From Salinarimonas rosea DSM 21201 (GTDB lineage Bacteria > Pseudomonadota > Alphaproteobacteria > Rhizobiales > Beijerinckiaceae), in assembly GCF_000429045.1 (NCBI RefSeq), contig NZ_AUBC01000004.1, forward strand, positions 1-64,000: 64,000 nucleotides of DNA, in the 5' to 3' direction. A program made the translations under genes and the position numbers. The notes beneath the pieces were generated by a model, which was given only the letters and a program-made list of their open reading frames with translations, was not told the origin of the DNA and did no database searches. Positions 58,016 to 64,000 of the stretch are shown in pieces. Each line of letters opens with the position of its first letter. Within the stretch, counting starts at the first letter, position 1.

Positions 58016-59455
58016 TCAAACCAGCATCCCCATGGGGTTCTCGATCAGCTCCTTGAACGCCGCGAGCAGCTCGGCCCCCAGCGCGCCGTCGACCACGCGG
58101 TGGTCGCAGGACAGCGTCACGCTCATCGCCTGGACCACGGCCGGCGCGTTGTCCTTCACGACGACCCGCTGCTGGCCCGCGCCGACGGCGAGGATCGAGG
58201 CGTGGGGCGGGTTGATGACGGCGGCGAACTCGCGGATGCCGAACATGCCGAGGTTCGACACGGCGGTGGTGCCGCCGGTGTATTCCTCCGGCTTGAGGCG
58301 CTTGTTGCGGGCGCGGCCGGCGAGGTCCTTCATCTCGGCGGAGATGGCCGACAGCGTCTTCGTCTCCGCCTTGCGGATCACCGGCGTGAACAGCCCGCCC
58401 TCGATCGCCACCGCGACGCCGACGTCGGAGTGCTTCAGCTTGAGGATCCGGTCCTCGGCCCAGACCGCGTTGGCGTTCGGCACGCGCTGGAGCGCGAGCG
58501 CCAGCGCCTTGATCACGAAGTCGTTGACGGAGAGCTTGTAGGCGGGCTTGCCGTCCTTCACCGGGGCGGCGGCGTTGAGCTGCCCGCGCATCGCCAGCGC
58601 CGCATCGAGCTCGACGTCGATCGTCAGGTAGAAGTGCGGGATGGTCTGCTTGGACTCGAGCAGGCGCTTGGCGATGGTCTTGCGCATGCCGTCGAGCTGG
58701 ACCTCCTCGTAGGAGCCCTTCTCGAACATGGCCTTGACCTGATCGAGCTTGAGACCCTGCGCCATGGTCGCGCCGGCGGTGGCGGCGGGGGGAGTCGGCA
58801 CCGCCTTCTGCGGCATCGCGTCGGCGGCGGGTGCCGCGGCGGCGGGAGCCGCCTTCGCCGTGCCGCCGGCGAGCGCCGCCTTGACGTCGCGCTCGATGAT
58901 ACGCCCGTGCGGGCCCGAGCCCTGCACGCCGGAGAGATCGAGCCCGCCTTCCTTGGCGATGCGCTTGGCCAGCGGCGAGGCGAAGATCCGCCCGCCGGAC
59001 GGCGCGGCCGCGGGGGCGGAAGCCGGAGCCGGGGCGGGAGCCGGCGTGCCGCCGGGCGCCTCGTCGACACGGGCGTAGGACATGTGCCCGGCCTCGCCGC
59101 CGCCCGCCGTCGTCGTGTTCGCCTGCGGCGCGACCGGCTCGGTCTCGGGCTTCGGCTCGGGAGCCGCCGGCGCGCCGCCGGAAGCGGGCGCCTGGACGCT
59201 CTTCGGGTCCTCGCCTTCCTCGGCGATCACCGCGATGACGTCGTTCACCGGCACGTCCGCCGTGCCCTCGGGCACCACGATCTTCGCGAGCACGCCCTCG
59301 TCGACGGCCTCGACCTCCATCGTGGCCTTGTCGGTCTCGATCTCGGCGAGGATGTCGCCGGACTTGACCGAGTCGCCTTCCTTCTTGAGCCACTTGGCGA
59401 GGTTGCCCTTCTCCATCGTGGGGGACAGGGCGGGCATCAGGATGTTGATGGGCAT
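58016..59455 (-). CDS. pdhC: Dihydrolipoyllysine-residue acetyltransferase (E2 of pyruvate dehydrogenase)
   Basis: A 479-residue E2 core. N-terminal lipoyl domain (residues 1-78) with the lipoyl lysine in ETDKATMEV (Lys43), an Ala/Pro linker, the peripheral-subunit binding domain ASPLAKRIAKEGGLDLSGV, and the catalytic domain ending SCDHRVVDGALGAELL with the HXXXD motif. It forms the multienzyme core for pdhA/pdhB E1 and lpdA E3. Confidence 0.96.
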   Translation of the reverse strand: MPINILMPALSPTMEKGNLAKWLKKEGDSVKSGDILAEIETDKATMEVEAVDEGVLAKIVVPEGTADVPVNDVIAVIAEEGEDPKSVQAPASGGAPAAPEPKPETEPVAPQANTTTAGGGEAGHMSYARVDEAPGGTPAPAPAPASAPAAAPSGGRIFASPLAKRIAKEGGLDLSGVQGSGPHGRIIERDVKAALAGGTAKAAPAAAAPAADAMPQKAVPTPPAATAGATMAQGLKLDQVKAMFEKGSYEEVQLDGMRKTIAKRLLESKQTIPHFYLTIDVELDAALAMRGQLNAAAPVKDGKPAYKLSVNDFVIKALALALQRVPNANAVWAEDRILKLKHSDVGVAVAIEGGLFTPVIRKAETKTLSAISAEMKDLAGRARNKRLKPEEYTGGTTAVSNLGMFGIREFAAVINPPHASILAVGAGQQRVVVKDNAPAVVQAMSVTLSCDHRVVDGALGAELLAAFKELIENPMGMLV

Positions 59456-59487
59456 CGTCGCTGGATCCTGAGCTTGAACGGGAAAGG

Positions 59488-59796
59488 TCAGTTCACGGCG
59501 CTGGTCGAGCCGGGATCGGTGGGATCGTCGAGGGCGCTCTCGATGCCGGCGCGGATCTGGGCGAGGGCCTCGTCCTCGCTCATGCCGGTCTCGAGGGCGT
59601 AGACGCGTGCGGCGTGGCGGGCGAGATCGACGAAGAGCACGCCCCAGGTGAAGGGGTCGTCGAAGGAGCGCCGCAGCGAGACGGACACCGCACCCTCCAC
59701 GACGCTCGCGCGCAGGATCTCGTGCCCGCCTCGCTCGCGGACGTCCGGCGGCGCCTCGAGCTCGTGGAAGAGCGGGGTGTCGTCCTCTCCGTCCAT
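59488..59796 (-). CDS. DUF5076 protein
   Basis: A 102-residue soluble protein: HEILRASVVEGAVSVSLRRS and GVLFVDLARHAARVYALETG, the DUF5076 pattern. It is a regular companion of the pdh genes in Hyphomicrobiales; function unknown. It is 16 bases after pdhB and 32 before pdhC. Confidence 0.85.
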   Translation of the reverse strand: MDGEDDTPLFHELEAPPDVRERGGHEILRASVVEGAVSVSLRRSFDDPFTWGVLFVDLARHAARVYALETGMSEDEALAQIRAGIESALDDPTDPGSTSAVN

Positions 59797-59812
59797 GCCG
59801 CGCCCTCCCCGC

Positions 59813-61279
<1,467 letters not shown>

Positions 61280-61308
61280 GGACCTGCGCTCTTCGGTCGA
61301 CGACAGCC

Positions 61309-61334
61309 GCGCGCCCCGCCGGGCGGGGGCGCGC
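61309..61334. other. GC-only 9-bp hairpin between pdhA and pdhB
   Basis: GCGCGCCCC and GGGGCGCGC flank an 8-base loop in the 73-base gap 61,280-61,352. It could slow RNA decay or partly uncouple pdhB from pdhA. No T-run follows. Confidence 0.4.
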
Positions 61335-61352
61335 TGCCGGAGGGAGGGGAGA

Positions 61353-62438
61353 TCAGTGGAGAATGTCCGTGAACAGCTCGGACGCGTCGGGCTCCGGATC
61401 GCTCGTCGCGAAGTCCGCCGCCTCGTTGACGATCTTGCGGATCTGGCCGTCGATGCCCTTGAGCTCGTCCTCCGGCACGCCGAACTCGCCGATCAGGCGC
61501 CGGCGCACCTGCTCGATCGGATCGTGCTCCTCGCGCATGCGCGAGACCTCGTCCTTGGTGCGGTACTTGGCCGGGTCCGACATCGAGTGCCCGCGGTAGC
61601 GGTAGGTGAGCATCTCGAGGATGTAGGGCCCCTCGCCGGAGCGGGCGTGCTCGATGGCGCGCGCGCCGGCGGCCCTCACCGCGCGGATGTCCATCCCGTC
61701 GACCTGCTCGCCGGGGATGCCGAACGAGAGCCCGCGCTTGGAGAAGTCCGACTGCGCGGCCGAGCGCGTCACCGACGTGCCCATGGCGTAGCGGTTGTTC
61801 TCGATCACGTAGACGACGGGCAGCTTCCAGAGCGCCGCCATGTTGAAGCTCTCGTAGACCTGGCCCTGGTTGGCCGCGCCGTCGCCGAAATAGACCATGC
61901 TGACGCGGTCCTCGCCGCGATAGCGGTTGGCGAAGGCGATGCCGGTGCCGAGCGGCACCTGGGCGCCCACGATGCCGTGCCCTCCGTAGAAGTGCTTCTC
62001 CTTGGAGAACATGTGCATGGAACCGCCCTTGCCCTTCGAGTAGCCGCCGCGGCGACCCGTGAGCTCGGCGAGCACCCCCTTGGGGTCCATGCCCGTGACC
62101 AGCATGTGGCCGTGGTCGCGGTAGCCGGTGATCACCTGGTCACCGTCCGCCGAGGCCATCTGCATGCCCACCACCACGGCCTCCTGGCCGATGTAGAGGT
62201 GGCAGAAGCCGCCGATCAGCCCCATGCCGTACATCTGTCCCGCCTTCTCCTCGAAGCGGCGGATCAGCAGCATCTCGCGATAGGCGTGGAGCTCCTCCTC
62301 CTTGTCGAGGGTGGGAGCGTTGGTCGCCGAGCCCTTCGCAGCGCGCCCCTTGGCCGGGGACTTGATCGCAGCGGACTTGGCGGAAGCGGACTTGCTGGAT
62401 GCGGACGCGCCTTGCGTCCGACGTGCAGCCGTGGCCAT
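61353..62438 (-). CDS. pdhA: Pyruvate dehydrogenase E1 alpha subunit
   Basis: A 361-residue E1 alpha: [42 protein letters not shown] and the thiamine diphosphate motif [15 protein letters not shown]. The first 40 residues are an alanine/lysine/serine-rich tail before the conserved core. The ATG at 62,438 has a GGAGGTGTGC site. It begins the pdhA-pdhB-DUF5076-pdhC series; the 141-base gap upstream probably carries its promoter. Confidence 0.95.
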   Translation of the reverse strand: MATAARRTQGASASSKSASAKSAAIKSPAKGRAAKGSATNAPTLDKEEELHAYREMLLIRRFEEKAGQMYGMGLIGGFCHLYIGQEAVVVGMQMASADGDQVITGYRDHGHMLVTGMDPKGVLAELTGRRGGYSKGKGGSMHMFSKEKHFYGGHGIVGAQVPLGTGIAFANRYRGEDRVSMVYFGDGAANQGQVYESFNMAALWKLPVVYVIENNRYAMGTSVTRSAAQSDFSKRGLSFGIPGEQVDGMDIRAVRAAGARAIEHARSGEGPYILEMLTYRYRGHSMSDPAKYRTKDEVSRMREEHDPIEQVRRRLIGEFGVPEDELKGIDGQIRKIVNEAADFATSDPEPDASELFTDILH

Positions 62439-62572
62439 GCACACCTCCGAGACGTTTTCCTCGCGCCAAGTCTTAGCCCAACTAAAGTCGGAAAGCGAGA
62501 GCGCAAGAGTGCGTGCACAGACGCCGCGGGCCCCCCTCATGTCCCTCGGAATAAAGGAAGTTCCAGAATCAA

Positions 62573-62593
62573 CTTCTTTTCAGTTGATCGAAG
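62573..62593 (-). terminator. AT-rich hairpin at the end of divIC
   Basis: ATCAACT / AGTTGAT with a 7-base loop spans the divIC stop on the minus strand. Only 2 G/C pairs per arm and no T-run follow, so a terminator role is weak; an operator near the pdhA promoter is the alternative. Confidence 0.25.
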
Positions 62594-62936
62594 TTTCGGC
62601 GCGTGCCGCCGGCGCGTCGGCGGCCGGCCCCAGCATGATCACCACGTCGTTGGCGTGGACGCGCCCGAGCATCAGCCGCGCTTGCTCCTCGAGCAGGTCG
62701 CGATCGATCTGCTCGGCGCGCACGAGGGCGATGCGGTGCTCCCAGTCCTCCCGCTCGCGGGTGAGCGCGTCCAGCGTCGCGGCGATGCGCTCGCGCTCGA
62801 TCTGCAGCTCGCGCTTGGCCTCGAGCCCACGCTGGCCCGACTGGGCGTGGTGCACGAAATAGCCGACCGCGAGCCCCGACACTCCGTAGAGCGCGAGGGG
62901 AATCAGGACGGCGCGGAGGCGTTTCTTGACGACCAT
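62580..62936 (-). CDS. Septum formation initiator family protein (DivIC/FtsB-like)
   Basis: A 118-residue single-pass inner-membrane protein. One helix (residues about 9-28, [20 protein letters not shown]) is followed by a coiled coil (about 30-75) and the [13 protein letters not shown] motif of FtsB/DivIC. It would act in the divisome with FtsL/FtsQ. It lies between pdhA and hflX on the same strand. Confidence 0.9.
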   Translation of the reverse strand: MVVKKRLRAVLIPLALYGVSGLAVGYFVHHAQSGQRGLEAKRELQIERERIAATLDALTREREDWEHRIALVRAEQIDRDLLEEQARLMLGRVHANDVVIMLGPAADAPAARAETSIN

Positions 62937-62970
62937 GACGAGATCGTCGGCGGCGATGGTGAAGGATCGG

Positions 62971-64000
62971 TTAAGCGGCCGCCGCGCGCCGCGCCTTCGG
63001 GAAGCGCTGGAGGAAGCGCGGCTCCTTCTCGGCGGCGATGCGCACGACGAAGTCGAGCCGGTCCTCGCGGTCGTGCCGCTCGAAGATCTCCGCCTGCTCG
63101 TAGAGCCAGTTGACGCTCGCGCCGTCGCCGGGGTCGAGCGTCACCGCGTAGGTCGGGCGGTCGCGGGCGATGCGGTCCTCGACGACGCGCAGCAGCTCCT
63201 CGATCCCCTCCCCCGTCACGGCGGAGACGAGCGCGGGGCGCTCGTGCGGGTCCATGCGGGCGATGACCGCCTCGAGCCGGGCCCGCTCCTCGGCGTCGAT
63301 CAGGTCCGCCTTGTTCCAGACCTCGACGAGGCGCGCGCGATCCTCCGGGTCGATGTCGAGATCGCGCAGGACCCGGCGCACGTCCTCGGCCTGCGCCAGC
63401 GTCTCCCCGTGCGAGACGTCGCGCACGTGCAGCAGCACGTCGGCCTCGATCACGTCCTCGAGCGTGGCGCGGAAGGCGGCGACGAGCATGGTCGGCAGGT
63501 CGGAGATGAAGCCCACCGTGTCCGAGAGGATCGCCTTCTCGCCGTGCGGCAGCGCGATCGCCCGCGAGGTCGGGTCCAGCGTCGCGAAGAGCATGTTCTC
63601 CGCCATCACCTCGGCACGGGTCATGCGGTTGAAGAGCGTCGACTTGCCCGCGTTGGTGTAGCCGACGAGCGCGATGACCGGGTACGGCACGCGCCGACGC
63701 GAGGTGCGGTGGAGCGCGCGGGTGCGCGTCACCGTCTCGAGGTCGCGCTCGATGCGCGTCATGCGCTCCTGGATCTGCCGGCGGTCCGCCTCGATCTGCG
63801 TCTCGCCCGGCCCGCCGAGGAAGCCGTAGCCGCCGCGCTGGCGCTCGAGGTGGGTCCAGGAGCGGACGAGACGGCTCTTCTGGTAGTTGAGGTGCGCGAG
63901 CTCGACCTGGAGCGTGCCCTCCTTGGTACGCGCCCGGCGCCCGAAGATCTCGAGGATGAGCCCCGTGCGGTCGATGACCTTGGCGCCCCACTCCTTCTCG
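62971..64000 (-). CDS. hflX: GTPase HflX (5' end outside the window)
   Basis: About 343 C-terminal residues of a ribosome-associated GTPase. The frame remains open to the right edge of the window: [40 protein letters not shown] (the HflX glycine-rich loop), the P-loop [16 protein letters not shown]3 region [12 protein letters not shown] and NKAD (VWNKADLID). HflX rescues stalled ribosomes. The start lies beyond 64,000. Confidence 0.93.
   Translation of the reverse strand, partial: EKEWGAKVIDRTGLILEIFGRRARTKEGTLQVELAHLNYQKSRLVRSWTHLERQRGGYGFLGGPGETQIEADRRQIQERMTRIERDLETVTRTRALHRTSRRRVPYPVIALVGYTNAGKSTLFNRMTRAEVMAENMLFATLDPTSRAIALPHGEKAILSDTVGFISDLPTMLVAAFRATLEDVIEADVLLHVRDVSHGETLAQAEDVRRVLRDLDIDPEDRARLVEVWNKADLIDAEERARLEAVIARMDPHERPALVSAVTGEGIEELLRVVEDRIARDRPTYAVTLDPGDGASVNWLYEQAEIFERHDREDRLDFVVRIAAEKEPRFLQRFPKARRAAAA

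Overview
The window is GC-rich DNA from an alphaproteobacterium, most likely of the order Hyphomicrobiales (Rhizobiales). The evidence is the run lipA, ratA/coq10, cinA, ispDF, dusB, ntrB, ntrC, together with a pdhA-pdhB-DUF5076-pdhC block in which E1 beta carries its own lipoyl domain. GTG and TTG starts are frequent. A genus cannot be fixed from the sequence alone.

Bases 1-30,240 form a surface-polysaccharide locus. It begins with the 3' end of a mannose-1-phosphate guanylyltransferase/isomerase. A leftward group follows: a Wzy/ligase-like membrane protein, a Wzx-like flippase and a KpsC/KpsS-like protein. From 4,920 a tightly overlapping rightward operon runs to 20,117. Its first part holds an MDR dehydrogenase, two Gfo/Idh/MocA oxidoreductases, a DegT aminotransferase, a GNAT acetyltransferase and a putative glycosyltransferase. 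Its middle is an amidination module: two PseA/WbpG-type amidotransferases flanking a HisH-like glutaminase and a HisF-like partner. Its last part is a complete pseudaminic acid pathway: pseB, pseC, pseF, a pseG-pseH fusion and pseI. The likely product is CMP-pseudaminic acid, or a related nonulosonate or amino sugar carrying an acetamidino group. Then come a GT2 glycosyltransferase, a second Wzy/ligase-like protein, a long membrane-bound 4,6-dehydratase, a two-TM Wzz-like protein, gmd and fcl (GDP-fucose), a WecA/WbpL-like initiating transferase, a sugar reductase and a small unknown protein.

Bases 30,400-33,800 hold two MFS transporters and a DUF350 membrane protein. Bases 34,100-40,350 are the housekeeping operon dacF-tmk-holB-metG-tatD-MBL hydrolase. 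Bases 40,480-46,080 hold a secreted MBL protein, a small unknown protein, mazG, an unreported-size 50-codon gene, eno, rlpA and tRNA-Ser(UGA). Bases 46,080-53,150 hold ntrC, ntrB and dusB (leftward), ispDF and cinA (rightward), and ratA/coq10 and lipA (leftward). Bases 53,300-62,440 contain small envelope genes, lpdA, a GNAT protein, a DUF559 endonuclease and the pyruvate dehydrogenase genes. divIC and the truncated hflX close the window.

Several intergenic gaps are filled by palindromic repeats. Paired REP-like modules at 33.9 kb and 45.9-46.1 kb lie in opposite orientation. A 137-139 bp direct repeat sits beside the DUF559 gene. A 180-bp element with terminal inverted repeats fills the cinA-ratA gap. 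The expected ntrC-ntrY, hflX-mazG and eno-divIC adjacencies are broken here.
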